The notes beneath the pieces were generated by a model. It worked only from the letters and a program-made list of their open reading frames with translations. It did not search any database and had not been told where the DNA came from. DNA of 64,000 nucleotides from Wandonia haliotis (GTDB lineage Bacteria > Bacteroidota > Bacteroidia > Flavobacteriales_D > Crocinitomicaceae), in the NCBI RefSeq assembly GCF_039523435.1, contig NZ_BAAAFH010000011.1, forward strand, positions 124,001 through 188,000, in the 5' to 3' direction. Shown in pieces: positions 19,411 through 28,608 of this stretch (the stretch's first letter is position 1; every line of letters starts with the position of its first letter). The translations under genes were made by a program, and so were the position numbers.

Positions 19411-20364
19411 TTACCAGTCGAGTTTATCGGAAAGTATTTCTGTACGTGCTTGTTTGTATTCGCTGAGAATTTCTTGCATAATCTTTTCAGCAGGTAAAAT
19501 GGTATCGATTAAACCGGAAATTTGCCCGATTTCAAGTTCTCCTTCTTCCAGATCCCCTTCAAACATTCCTTTTTTAGCTCTTCCACGTCCTAAAAGAGTT
19601 TTCATTTCGTCCGTAGAAGCACAGTTTTTATAAGCCTCTTCTACTTTTGAGAAGAAAGGGTTTTTTATCAGGCGTACCGGAGTAATTTCTTTTAACGTCA
19701 ACATCGTATCTCCTTCTTTTGCCTGAACAACACTTTCTTTGAATGCCTGGTGAGCACTGGATTCTTCCGAAGCTACAAAGCGGCTTCCGATCTGTACAGC
19801 ATCTGCACCAAGAGTCATGGCGGCAAGCATTCCCCGTCCGGTTCCGATCCCTCCGGCAGCAATTAAAGGAATATCCAGCGCCTTTTTAACCATGGGGATG
19901 AGGCAAAGTGTTGTTGTTTCGTCACGCCCGTTATGTCCTCCTGCTTCAAAGCCTTCCGCTACCACAGCATCAACGCCTGCCTCTTGCGCTTTCAGGGCAA
20001 ATTTTACGGATGATACAACGTGAACCACTTTAATTCCATGTTCTTTCAGTTTTCCGGTCCATGTTTTCGGGTTCCCTGCGGAAGTGAAAACAATAGGAAC
20101 TTCATACTTAATAATCGTTTCAATATGTTTATCAATATCCGGGTATAACATGGGAAGGTTAACGGCAAAAGGTTTGTTTGTAGCCGCTTTACACTTTTTT
20201 ACATGATCTTCCAGTATTTCGGGGTACATCGAACCGGATCCGATGATTCCCAGACCACCTGCATTAGAAACTGCTGAAGCAAGTTCCCAACCTGAACACC
20301 AGATCATCCCTGCCTGAATAATGGGATAATCGATCGAAAAAAGTTCTGTTATTCGGTTTGCCAT
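19411..20364 (-). CDS. NAD(P)H-dependent flavin oxidoreductase / nitronate monooxygenase-like
   Basis: A 317-residue FMN-dependent TIM-barrel protein of the 2-nitropropane dioxygenase family. Landmarks are YPIIQAGMIWCSG, the FMN-binding GGIGTGRGMLAA and GADAVQIGSRF, and EGFEAGGHNGRDE carrying the His seen in nitronate monooxygenases. It may oxidise nitronates or act as an enoyl reductase (FabK-like); sequence alone does not decide. It lies 5 bp upstream of the M16 pair. A -7 element (plus-strand CAAAAGTA, 20387-20394) lies 22 bp before its ATG. Confidence 0.85.
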   Translation of the reverse strand: MANRITELFSIDYPIIQAGMIWCSGWELASAVSNAGGLGIIGSGSMYPEILEDHVKKCKAATNKPFAVNLPMLYPDIDKHIETIIKYEVPIVFTSAGNPKTWTGKLKEHGIKVVHVVSSVKFALKAQEAGVDAVVAEGFEAGGHNGRDETTTLCLIPMVKKALDIPLIAAGGIGTGRGMLAAMTLGADAVQIGSRFVASEESSAHQAFKESVVQAKEGDTMLTLKEITPVRLIKNPFFSKVEEAYKNCASTDEMKTLLGRGRAKKGMFEGDLEEGELEIGQISGLIDTILPAEKIMQEILSEYKQARTEILSDKLDW

Positions 20365-20472
20365 TCTGAAGAATTTTCTGTTTGCGCAAAAGTAACAATT
20401 AAACCGGATTAGTAGAAAGAAGAGCTAAATGCTAAATTTCCTGTGTTTTAGGAATTTTGCCACACAAATGGT

Positions 20473-20480
20473 TATATTTG
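20473..20480 (+). promoter_or_regulatory. Bacteroidota -7 promoter element of siaB
   Basis: TATATTTG matches TAnnTTTG. Transcription would begin near 20485, about 10 bp before the ATG at 20495. This rules against the upstream in-frame Met at 20429 and supports the shorter protein. The -33 position has only TTTTA. Confidence 0.5.
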
Positions 20481-20494
20481 TAGGAGATAGAAAT

Positions 20495-21058
20495 ATGCTC
20501 AGTTTGAAGTCGCTGAAAAACATTTATGAATTGTACAAAACCATGGAACGCGAAAACATTATGTTGTCGTTCAAGGGGATAGTGACTTCGGAATTACTGA
20601 CTTCTGTTTTGCAGATTATGGAGTCGAAAATGGAGCATATTGAACAATCTCCCAAGGTTCGTAAAAAAGTGTTTAATGTGTTGGTAGAGTGCTTACAAAA
20701 CCTGTACCATCATATTGATCCTGATGATTTAAAAACAGGTGATTTTCACGAGTCGGATGCTGCACTTTTTATGATAGCTCGCAATGCGGACAGTTATGAA
20801 ATAAAAACGGGGAATTATATTCCGGTCCATCAGGTGTCAGGATTACGGACTAAATTGGAACTGATTAATTCGATGTCCCGGGATCAACTGAAAGAGTATT
20901 ATAAGGAGGTACTTACCGGGGGAGAGGTTTCTGAAAAAGGAACGGCAGGACTGGGGATGATTGATATTGCCCGGAAATCAGGAAACAAACTGGATTACGA
21001 ATTTTTACCGATAGATTCAGATGACAGTTTCTTTTGTTTAAATGTAAAAATTGCTTAA
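20495..21058 (+). CDS. siaB: SiaB family protein kinase (DUF6272)
   Basis: A 187-residue cytoplasmic protein of the SiaB family, which has a histidine-kinase/anti-sigma-like ATPase fold and phosphorylates SiaC. Visible marks are MLSLKSLKNIYELY, SFKGIVTSELL, the N-box-like VLVECLQNLYHHID, and GTAGLGMIDIARKSG as the nucleotide-binding loop. The start at 20495 is chosen because a promoter element lies between it and the upstream in-frame Met at 20429. siaC follows after 8 bp. In Pseudomonas aeruginosa SiaB opposes the phosphatase SiaA; neither SiaA nor the cyclase SiaD is encoded here. Confidence 0.85.
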   Translation: MLSLKSLKNIYELYKTMERENIMLSFKGIVTSELLTSVLQIMESKMEHIEQSPKVRKKVFNVLVECLQNLYHHIDPDDLKTGDFHESDAALFMIARNADSYEIKTGNYIPVHQVSGLRTKLELINSMSRDQLKEYYKEVLTGGEVSEKGTAGLGMIDIARKSGNKLDYEFLPIDSDDSFFCLNVKIA

Positions 21059-21066
21059 CGAAATAA

Positions 21067-21462
21067 ATGATGAATAACATGGAAAACCTGGTAATTGATG
21101 GAACAGCAAAGACACCGACTGTAAATTTTGATAAAGGTAGTGGGGTGCTGGTTCTGCAAGGTAGATCAATTCCTGAAAATTCAATAGATTTCTTTAAACC
21201 ATTAAATGAGTGGGTAGACACCTATAGTGTGGCTCCGCAACCGGTTACAACAGTCGATGTTCGGCTTGAGTATTTTAATACTTCTTCCTCAAAATGTATT
21301 CTCGATTTCTTTAAAAAACTGGAAGCATTGAACGGAAAAGGTACGGATGTAAAAGTAAACTGGTACTTTGAAGAAGATGATGAGGATATGGAAGAGGCGG
21401 GGGAAGATTACCAGGCCATTATATCTCTACCATTCCAGATGATTGAAGTAGAGGAGATTTAG
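21067..21462 (+). CDS. siaC: SiaC family regulatory phosphoprotein (DUF1987)
   Basis: A 131-residue protein (127 if translation starts at the Met at 21079) of the SiaC/DUF1987 family, a substrate of SiaB. The conserved LEYFNTSSSK contains the presumed phospho-acceptor Thr; counted from 21079 it is T68, the number of the acceptor reported for P. aeruginosa SiaC. An acidic stretch (EEDDEDMEEAGED) follows. In Pseudomonas unphosphorylated SiaC activates the diguanylate cyclase SiaD. Here the target is unknown. It lies 1 bp upstream of coaE. Confidence 0.88.
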   Translation: MMNNMENLVIDGTAKTPTVNFDKGSGVLVLQGRSIPENSIDFFKPLNEWVDTYSVAPQPVTTVDVRLEYFNTSSSKCILDFFKKLEALNGKGTDVKVNWYFEEDDEDMEEAGEDYQAIISLPFQMIEVEEI

Positions 21463-21463
21463 T

Positions 21464-22072
21464 ATGAACTCTCCTTTAAAAGTTGGTATAACCGGAGGGA
21501 TAGGTGCCGGAAAAACATTTGTATGCAGGGTGCTCGAGAAAATGGGGTATCCTGTTTTTTATTCGGATAAGGAGGCTAAAGAATTAATGAATGCACACCC
21601 CGGTATTGTTGAGGAAATAATAGCACTTGTTGGAGAACAGGCGTACGAAGATGGCGAATTAAATCGTCCTTTTTTGGCGGAAAAAGCATTTGAGAATAAA
21701 GATTTACTTTCCCGTATTAATGCAATTGTACATCCTCGTGTACGAGAAGCTTTTGCCGATTTTGCGGAACAGAACGCCGGGTTCAAAGGAATTGTTTTTA
21801 ATGAAGCAGCTATTCTTTTTGAAACAGGAGCTTATAAAACGTTTGATGCGACTGTCTTGATAACAGCTCCCGAGTCTGTTCGTCTTAATCGTGTTGTTGA
21901 ACGTGACACAATTCCGGAAAGTCAGGTTCGTTCACGTATGAATAATCAATGGAAGGATGAGGAAAAAGCCAAATTAGCCGATTTTGTGATTCATAATGAC
22001 GGTACAACTATGTTGTTACCGCAGATAGAAAATATGCTTATAAAACTTGCAGAAATAGGCAAACGAACTTAA
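21464..22072 (+). CDS. coaE: dephospho-CoA kinase
   Basis: A 202-residue cytoplasmic kinase for the last step of coenzyme A synthesis (ATP plus dephospho-CoA). The P-loop is GGIGAGKTF near residue 10, FYSDKEAKELM binds substrate, and the LID region is RLNRVVERD. Length is normal. It is 1 bp after siaC in the same apparent operon. Its stop overlaps the stop of the opposing dnaX tau frame by 4 bp, so the two transcripts collide with no room for a terminator. Confidence 0.95.
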   Translation: MNSPLKVGITGGIGAGKTFVCRVLEKMGYPVFYSDKEAKELMNAHPGIVEEIIALVGEQAYEDGELNRPFLAEKAFENKDLLSRINAIVHPRVREAFADFAEQNAGFKGIVFNEAAILFETGAYKTFDATVLITAPESVRLNRVVERDTIPESQVRSRMNNQWKDEEKAKLADFVIHNDGTTMLLPQIENMLIKLAEIGKRT

Positions 22073-23801
22073 AAGTCAATATCCAGATTGAACATGCGCT
22101 GTAACATGTTCAGATTAGGATTTTTTTCTGCTAATGCTTTAAATTTATCAATTCCGCTATAGAGACTATTGGCTGTTTTTTGTTCTTCAACGACTTTGAA
22201 GTCCAGTTTTATTGACCAGTTATTTAATTCCTTCCGAACAAACTGAATCAACTCACCCTTTTCATTTTCCAGAGTGCTGAGCTGTATGGTATTGTCCAGT
22301 TCAAATAAAATATGATTATCAGCGATGATTCTGGGGTCACGTTTTACAAGTGTAGAATGGAGACTTGGACGTCCTTCGTTTTGAATTTTATAGGCAAAGC
22401 GTTTCCAGGCCATTTTCAGTTCATCTATCCCGAAAGGTTCACTGGGACGATTGGAAAAATCCTGAATTTCCTCGTCTTGTTGGCTGTTTTCCTGTTGATT
22501 AAAGGACTGTTTGAGTGAAAAGTTGGTGGTATTTAGCTTTCCTGTTGGTGCTGCAAGTACTTTTTTCTCCTTCTTTTTGAACATCGTTTCAATGCTCACC
22601 GTATTTTCAACCGGCTTAACAGGAGTTTTTCGTACTTTTTCTCTGATTTTCTGACCCGTAAAGGGGATAATGTCTACCCGGTCAGTCAGGCCTTTTTTTT
22701 TTCCAGTTCCTCCTTTAGGGAGCAAAGCTGCATAAGAGCCAATTCTACCAGCAATCGTTGATTCTTTGAGGATTTATAATCAACATCCGTTTTATTCAAA
22801 ACATGTAATGAACGGAGAATTGTGTGTGTATCCGTCTCTTTCGATTGCTCAATGTATTTTTGCTGAATCGTCTCTCCGACTTCCAGTAATTCTTTTGTCT
22901 GGGGATCTTTACAAACCAACAGGTTTCTATAGTGTTCAGCTAATCCTACGATAAACTGATGACCATCAAACCCTTTATCCATGATTTCATTGAAGAGAAG
23001 AAGTGCTCCCGGTATATTAGCTTCATTAGCAAATCCGGTTGCTTTGAAGTAATAATCATAGTCCAGAATATTCAGGTTGTCTAAAACAGCCTGATAGGTA
23101 AGATTATTACCGGAAAAAGAAACAATCTGATCAAAAATAGACAAAGAATCCCGTAATGCTCCGTCAGCTTTTTGAGCGATAAGGTGCAATGCATCGGGGT
23201 CTGCTGTTATATTTTCATTGACAGCTATTTTCGACAAATGATTGGCTATATCTTTAACTTTGATCCGGTTAAAATCAAAAATTTGACACCGCGAGAGAAT
23301 CGTGGGAATAATCTTGTGCTTCTCCGTTGTTGCCAGAATAAAAATGGCGTGCTTCGGAGGCTCTTCAAGCGTTTTCAGAAATGCATTGAACGCAGCTGTA
23401 GAGAGCATGTGAACCTCGTCAATGATATAGACCTTATGCGAACCTAACTGGGGAGCGATACGCACCTGATCAATAAGGCTCCGAATATCGTCTACCGAGT
23501 TATTGGAAGCTGCATCCAGTTCGTAAACATTCAACGAACTTCCCTCGTTAAAGGATTTACACGACTCACACTGGTCACACGCCTCAATATTCTCTGTTCG
23601 GTTGAAACAGTTCAATGTTTTTGCAAGAATACGGGCAGTACTCGTTTTTCCGACCCCTCTTGAACCACAAAATAAAAAAGCCTGTGCAAGATGATTGTTT
23701 CGGATAGCGTTTTTCAGTGTAGAGGTAATAGCATGCTGACCAACGACAGTATCGAAGGTTTGCGGTCTATATTTCCTTGCTGAAACAACAAAATTATCCA
23801 T
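22069..23801 (-). CDS. dnaX: DNA polymerase III subunits gamma and tau, with a probable -1 frameshift
   Basis: The clamp-loader ATPase gene lies in two overlapping frames. Frame 0 (22686-23801, 371 residues) holds the whole AAA+ module: Walker A GSRGVGKTS, the four zinc Cys around CDQCESC, DEVHML, sensor SRC, and the domain III collar. It stops at TGA directly after GAA-AAA-AAA-AAG-GCC and would be gamma. The -1 frame (down to 22069) encodes the rest of tau, including a conserved C-terminal region (IDELKMAWKRFA, the end NLDIDF). A shift on the A-run gives a protein of about 577 residues. A -7 element (plus CAAAGTTA, 23806-23813) ends 5 bp before the ATG. The second frame is not a separate gene: its only Met lies inside the overlap. 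Confidence 0.85.
22651..22714 (-). promoter_or_regulatory. dnaX programmed frameshift / slippage signal
   Basis: On the mRNA strand the order is: AGGAGG (22714-22709), a 10-nt spacer, the slippery heptamer A-AAA-AAG (22698-22692) at the end of a run of ten A, GCC and the frame-0 stop TGA, then 6 nt past the heptamer a 6-bp stem CUGACC/GGUCAG (22685-22680 with 22656-22651) with a possible inner GGG/CCC pairing. These are the elements and spacings of the E. coli dnaX -1 site. The A10 run would also support transcriptional slippage, as in Thermus. Confidence 0.7.
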
Positions 23802-23878
23802 GCTTCAAAGTTAGTTATTTTTATGGCTTGCTCATTCGAAATGAAACAAAGTTTTTAACAACCGAATTTTCTCTTTTT

Positions 23879-24547
23879 TCAGGGTTTATCTTCTTGCTCA
23901 CAATCAAATATTTTGTCCAGCTGGATTCGTTCAATACGGTTTCCGTCACTAAACAAAGAAGAGATCATGGCTTTGGCTATATCATCACCGGTAGCTGGTT
24001 TATAGTTCTTAAATAACCTGATAGCGTTAAAGAAACGAAGTGTTTTGACAGAAATTTTCTCCATGATACGTTTATCTTTTCTGTCTCCTGTGATAGGACC
24101 GGGTTGTAGAATTCTGATCTTTGAAAAAGAAAGCTGTTCAACTGCATCTTCCAGTTCTCCTTTAATTCGCGAGTAGAAAATAGAAGAGGAGGAAGATGCA
24201 CCGAAAGAAGAGATAAGGATGTAATTTTTTACTCCGTTTTCGGCAGCTGTACGAGCCGTTTCATATTGGAAGGTATAGTCAACTTTGTATTGGTTTTCGT
24301 TGCTTCCTGCTTGTTTTCTTGTTGTTCCCATGGCCGAAAAGAGAACATCTCCCTGAACCAATCTTTTCCACGTGTCAGGAGTCGTAAAATCGACCAGGTG
24401 TGCTGTTAGTTTCGGATGCGAAAAATCCGGTTTTCTTCTTGAGAAAGTGATTACTTCAGCAAAACGATCGTCGTCAAGTAATTGTTTTACTAAAGCTTGT
24501 CCGCTTACCCCTGTAGCACCAATTACCAATGCTGTTAACTTACTCAT
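23879..24547 (-). CDS. NAD(P)-binding Rossmann protein (HTATIP2/NmrA-like)
   Basis: A 222-residue cytoplasmic protein of the atypical short-chain dehydrogenase group. The dinucleotide loop is VIGATGVSGQALV near residue 9. ILISSFGAS carries the conserved Ser, and FYSRIKGELEDAV the Tyr-xxx-Lys-like region (YSRIK). It resembles the Bacteroidota oxidoreductases related to HTATIP2, of unknown substrate. It overlaps the NYN gene by 4 bp and is followed by dnaX on the same strand after 77 bp. Confidence 0.82.
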   Translation of the reverse strand: MSKLTALVIGATGVSGQALVKQLLDDDRFAEVITFSRRKPDFSHPKLTAHLVDFTTPDTWKRLVQGDVLFSAMGTTRKQAGSNENQYKVDYTFQYETARTAAENGVKNYILISSFGASSSSSIFYSRIKGELEDAVEQLSFSKIRILQPGPITGDRKDKRIMEKISVKTLRFFNAIRLFKNYKPATGDDIAKAMISSLFSDGNRIERIQLDKIFDCEQEDKP

Positions 24548-25296
24548 TTTGTTTTAGGAAGATTTCGTACGTAGATGAGCTTATTTCGTCCTTTTTGGCT
24601 ATCCCGGGTTTCTATTTCAAAACGCCCGATTGAATCAATAAGTGGGGTTAATTTTTCGAATCCATAGTTTCTGGAGTCAAAATTAGGCTGCTTTTTCAAT
24701 AAAAGTGTACCTACGTCCCCAAGAAAAGCCCATCCTTCTTCATCTGCTGCATCAGAGATGGTAGCTGTGATTAACTTGATTACTTTAGGGGTTATTTTAT
24801 CGACAGGTTTCTGAACTGACTTCTGTGAAGTTCTTCTGTTTCCATTCTCCGGAGTGTCTGTTTCCTGAAGGATTTCAAGGTAAATGAATTTATCACAGGC
24901 AGCAATGAACGGGTTGGGTGTTTTCTTTTCTCCCATTCCATACACTTTCATTCCTGCTTCACGCAGCCGCGTAGCCAACCGGGTAAAATCAGAGTCGCTG
25001 GAAACCAGACAAAAACCTTGTGTTCTATTAGAGTAAAGGATGTCCATTGCGTCAATAATCATCGCAGAGTCGGTCGCATTTTTTCCGGTAGTGTAAGAAT
25101 ACTGCTGAATAGGGGTGATGGCTGCTTCAAGGAGTACATTTTTCCATTTACTCAGTTGGGGTTTTGTCCAGTCACCATATATACGTTTGATGGTTGGATT
25201 ACCATATTTGGCAATTTCAAGCATCATGTTTTCAATATATTTAGAAGGTATATTGTCACCGTCAATCAGGACGGCTAAGTTGAGATCTTTTTCCAT
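24544..25296 (-). CDS. NYN domain (LabA/DUF88-like) protein with OST-HTH/LOTUS domain
   Basis: A 250-residue protein with an N-terminal NYN nuclease-like PIN domain: acidic residues in LIDGDNIPSK (near residue 13), NATDSAMIIDAMD and SSDSDF, the usual metal-binding set. A C-terminal winged-helix OST-HTH/LOTUS-like domain (about 165-245, FLGDVGTLLLKKQPNFDSRNYGF) probably binds RNA. A ribonuclease or RNA-regulatory role is inferred. It overlaps the next gene by 4 bp. Confidence 0.88.
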   Translation of the reverse strand: MEKDLNLAVLIDGDNIPSKYIENMMLEIAKYGNPTIKRIYGDWTKPQLSKWKNVLLEAAITPIQQYSYTTGKNATDSAMIIDAMDILYSNRTQGFCLVSSDSDFTRLATRLREAGMKVYGMGEKKTPNPFIAACDKFIYLEILQETDTPENGNRRTSQKSVQKPVDKITPKVIKLITATISDAADEEGWAFLGDVGTLLLKKQPNFDSRNYGFEKLTPLIDSIGRFEIETRDSQKGRNKLIYVRNLPKTK

Positions 25297-25345
25297 GTTT
25301 GCTAATTTACACTTTTTTAAGCAAAGAGTCTCTGCAAAATTTTAC

Positions 25346-26302
25346 TCATAGAACAAAGAGCGATTGCCCCAAAATATAGTTGTTGTCGCAGAGTTTTTTG
25401 AAAAGGTATTCGGTAGTTGAATCGGGAAGAAAAGCAAGCAAAAGAATAGTATTAGAATGATTGAAAGGTAGATTTAACAACTCCTTTTCCGTTTCAATCC
25501 TTTTAACAGGAAGGTTGTCTGTAGTAAGAATCGATTGTGTAAGTTTTGCTTTCGAACCACGCCCTGCAATAAGGACATTACTAGTGGTGAAATGGGCTGC
25601 AAAATGCTGTAGTTTTAATTGAAAAAAGGATTTTTGTTCATAGATCAAAGAGTTGCGGGAAGTTCTTTCACTGTGTTCCCGCCACAGATGGGTTATTTTG
25701 TTTGTAGAGATTATGGGGATCCCTGCCCGAAACCATTTTAATACCAGATCATAATCTTCGGGATAGACTAATCCTTCAAATCCACCAATTTGGTCGATGC
25801 AGTCTCTGTGACAGAGCCAGTTTGGAGAAGCGATAACACATTCGCGAAAAACCCAATCCCAGTGTGTATGAGTACTACACAACTCATTCAACCAATCTTC
25901 ATATTTCTGATAGCCTTCTGATAAAATTCCTTCTGAAAAATAACGTACTTTTCCTGTTGCAATATATCCCGATTTTTTATCTAACAATTGATAGAGCGTT
26001 TCGAGTTTATCTTCAGGCATAAGATCGTCTGCATCCATTCGCGTAATGAATTGTCCGGTAGTTTTTGAATAGGCGAGAGTAAGCGCGGGAATAATACCTT
26101 CACCAGTATTAGAGAGAACAGTTATCCGATTATCTTGTTGAGATAGTTGTAGTAAGATGTTCAGCGTTTCATCTGTGGAGTGGTCGTCTACGGCAATCAG
26201 TTCCCAGTTTTGAAATGTTTGCTTTTGTATCGAAGAGATACATGCCGAAATATATTCTTCTTCGTTTCGGGCAGTGAGTACTATGGATATTTTTTCAGGC
26301 AT
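25346..26302 (-). CDS. family 2 glycosyltransferase
   Basis: A 318-residue GT-A fold enzyme using nucleotide sugars. The N-terminus is SIVLTARNEEEYI, with LIAVDDHSTDETL and the metal-binding RMDADDLM near residue 93; GGFEGLVYPEDYDLVLKW contributes the catalytic acid region (ED). There is no membrane anchor. The last 70 residues (LIAGRGSKAKLTQSIL) look like a short nucleotide-binding extension. The acceptor is unknown. A terminator for the upstream S46 gene overlaps its start region. Confidence 0.88.
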   Translation of the reverse strand: MPEKISIVLTARNEEEYISACISSIQKQTFQNWELIAVDDHSTDETLNILLQLSQQDNRITVLSNTGEGIIPALTLAYSKTTGQFITRMDADDLMPEDKLETLYQLLDKKSGYIATGKVRYFSEGILSEGYQKYEDWLNELCSTHTHWDWVFRECVIASPNWLCHRDCIDQIGGFEGLVYPEDYDLVLKWFRAGIPIISTNKITHLWREHSERTSRNSLIYEQKSFFQLKLQHFAAHFTTSNVLIAGRGSKAKLTQSILTTDNLPVKRIETEKELLNLPFNHSNTILLLAFLPDSTTEYLFKKLCDNNYILGQSLFVL

Positions 26303-26306
26303 AAAA

Positions 26307-26330
26307 AAACCGTCCCTTTCGAGACGGTTT
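26307..26330 (-). terminator. rho-independent terminator of the S46 peptidase gene
   Basis: An 8-bp stem AAACCGTC/GACGGTTT (26307-26314 with 26323-26330), followed on the minus strand by seven T. It lies between the S46 gene stop and the ATG of the glycosyltransferase at 26302, which therefore needs its own promoter or readthrough. Confidence 0.8.
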
Positions 26331-26352
26331 CAAAGTTACAAACTCTTTTATC

Positions 26353-28491
26353 TTATTTGATGATTTTCATCTCTTCAATTAAGTTGGTTGCACCGGCATA
26401 TTTATCAACGATGAACAATACAAAACGAATATCACAAACAATAGTTCGCTGAATATTTGGCTCAAAGTAGATGTCTCCACTCATAGCTTCCCAGTTTCCG
26501 TCAAAAGCGGTACCAATAAGGTTTCCTTCTGCATCAATTACAGGGCTTCCTGAGTTACCACCTGTGATGTCATTATTCGTTAGGAAGTTTACGATCAATT
26601 TTCCGTCTTTGTCCGCATATTGTCCGTAATCTTTGTTTTTCCATAAAGTACGAAGACGTTCAGGAACGGTAAATTCATAATTTCCAGGAATTTCTTTTTC
26701 AAATATTCCGTCAATAGTTGTTACATAATCATACGAAACAGCGTCTTTAGGTTCGTAAGGAAGTACCTGTCCGTAGGTCAAACGCATCGTAGAATTAGCA
26801 TTCGGATAGAATTTTTTGTCCGGTTGCATTTCACGAAGTCCTTTTACAAAAAGACGGTAGGCTTTGTCTTGTTTCTCGCGTGCTACCATTAGCTCTTCAC
26901 GACTGTTTACTTCACGAATGGATGTAAGAACAGAGGAAACCAACTGATAAAGAGGTTCTTTATCTAATGCCTTTTTAGTAGGGTTTTCAAGAAACGCGTC
27001 AAATTTATCTTTGTTGAAGAACATAGAAGTTTTTCTGACCTTAGCGACAAATTTAGAGAAGTCTCCCTTTCCTTTTTTACCTACTGATAGAATATATGCT
27101 GCTTGCTGGTCTTCAGGTAGCTCTTTGTAATAACGGCTGTACATTTCAGCAATGATTTCAGCTTCAATATCAGCATTGAATTTTTCAAAGAAAGCTTCAC
27201 CGCGCTCTTTCATGTTAGCCACATTGGCTTTGATCATATCAGCATCTCCTTCTTCAAGAGCGTTTCCAAGTCCAAGCATACGGTACGCAAACAGGTTGAC
27301 ATCAACAGAGAAAATTGCTTCATTGATAAATACAGAGAAAGCATTATAGTTGTCTAAAACTTTGTAAGATTCTTCCATATCAGAAAGAACAGTTGCATAC
27401 TCAGCTTTTCCTTTTGCAAATGCCGCAAATTTTGCTTCTAATGCTTCTTTTTTCCCCTGAACATTATTGTTTTTCAACTGCTCAGTTTGTCCGATGAAAT
27501 ATTTCCAGTAATTTGCTACCTGAGCATATTTTGAAGCATATTTCAGGTGAACAGCCTCGCTTTGATCCATGTATTTTTTCATGATCTCAAGCTTCTTGGC
27601 GCGAAGTTCAACACGTTTTGGCTGATCCAGTGTAATGGCTTGCTTTACACCAAAAGAAGATAGGAAACGATCAGTAGACCCAGGGAACCCCATAACCATA
27701 GCGAAATCTCCTTCATTAACTCCTTTCAAAGAAACAGGAAGGAAGTGTTTCGGTGTCAGAGGATTGTTTTCTCCTGAAAACTCAGCAGGCTTGTTTGATC
27801 CATCTGCATAAACACGGAACATAGAGAAGTCACCTGTATGACGTGGCCATACCCAGTTGTCTGTATCATAACCGTATTTCCCGATGTCCGAAGGAGGAGC
27901 TCCTACCAAACGAACGTCCTTGTAGGTTTCTTTTACAAAAAGGTAGAATTCGTTTCCTTCGTAAAAATCACGCACGAAAGCTTCGTAATTGGTTCCCTCA
28001 ATAGCCTCGTCAGTAAGAATTTTAGAGACTTCGCGGATTTTCATAGCGCGCTCCTGAACCGACATGTTTTCGTTCAGTTCTTTTGAGATAGCTTCAGTAA
28101 CATCCTCCATACGGATGATAAATGTTGCTGTCAATCCTGGAATCGGAATCTCCTGATCCAATGATTTTGCCCAAAAACCATTTTTCAGGTAGTTATTTTC
28201 TTCCGAAGACGCTCCGGCGATAGCATCATATCCGCAGTGGTGATTGGTTAATAATAACCCTTTGTCAGAGATTACTTCTGCTGTACAGAATCCTCCAAAG
28301 GATACAATAGCATCTTTCAACGAAGCATTATTTATATCATAAATTTGCTCCGGGGTCAATTTAAGACCGTGTTTTTTCATGTCCTCATAATTCCTGTTTA
28401 ACAGGAAAGGAAGCCACATACCTTCATCAGCTTTCAGGAAGGTTGTGAAAGTGATGGTAAGCAATAACAAGAAAGCTTTTAAATTCTTCAT
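26353..28491 (-). CDS. S46 family dipeptidyl-peptidase, DPP7-like
   Basis: A 712-residue periplasmic serine exopeptidase that removes dipeptides from oligopeptides. A signal peptide (1-21) is followed by the mature start DEGMWLP. The catalytic His is in LTNHHCGYDA (H84/H85), the Asp in WPRHTGDFSMFRVY, and Ser647 in GGNSGSPV. Eighteen residues past the Ser is Gly665, the position that is Gly in DPP7 (hydrophobic P1) and Arg in DPP11 (acidic P1), so DPP7-like specificity is inferred. Length equals that of P. gingivalis DPP7. A -7 element (plus CAAAAATA, 28562-28569) lies about 70 bp upstream. Confidence 0.95.
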   Translation of the reverse strand: MKNLKAFLLLLTITFTTFLKADEGMWLPFLLNRNYEDMKKHGLKLTPEQIYDINNASLKDAIVSFGGFCTAEVISDKGLLLTNHHCGYDAIAGASSEENNYLKNGFWAKSLDQEIPIPGLTATFIIRMEDVTEAISKELNENMSVQERAMKIREVSKILTDEAIEGTNYEAFVRDFYEGNEFYLFVKETYKDVRLVGAPPSDIGKYGYDTDNWVWPRHTGDFSMFRVYADGSNKPAEFSGENNPLTPKHFLPVSLKGVNEGDFAMVMGFPGSTDRFLSSFGVKQAITLDQPKRVELRAKKLEIMKKYMDQSEAVHLKYASKYAQVANYWKYFIGQTEQLKNNNVQGKKEALEAKFAAFAKGKAEYATVLSDMEESYKVLDNYNAFSVFINEAIFSVDVNLFAYRMLGLGNALEEGDADMIKANVANMKERGEAFFEKFNADIEAEIIAEMYSRYYKELPEDQQAAYILSVGKKGKGDFSKFVAKVRKTSMFFNKDKFDAFLENPTKKALDKEPLYQLVSSVLTSIREVNSREELMVAREKQDKAYRLFVKGLREMQPDKKFYPNANSTMRLTYGQVLPYEPKDAVSYDYVTTIDGIFEKEIPGNYEFTVPERLRTLWKNKDYGQYADKDGKLIVNFLTNNDITGGNSGSPVIDAEGNLIGTAFDGNWEAMSGDIYFEPNIQRTIVCDIRFVLFIVDKYAGATNLIEEMKIIK

Positions 28492-28608
28492 TTGGTTTTT
28501 ATTAATTTACTACTACTAATCGGTTTAACAAATTCTTTTCAAATTGTTAAAACACGATTGGCAAAAATAAAGGGTTTTCCCGTATTTCGGGAGAAAAGAC
28601 AAGGTAAT

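Noticed and set aside
22069..22725. Second dnaX frame as an independent gene starting at an internal Met
   Set aside because: Its Met lies inside the gamma frame just before the slippery run and the product is clearly the tau tail, so it was merged with dnaX.
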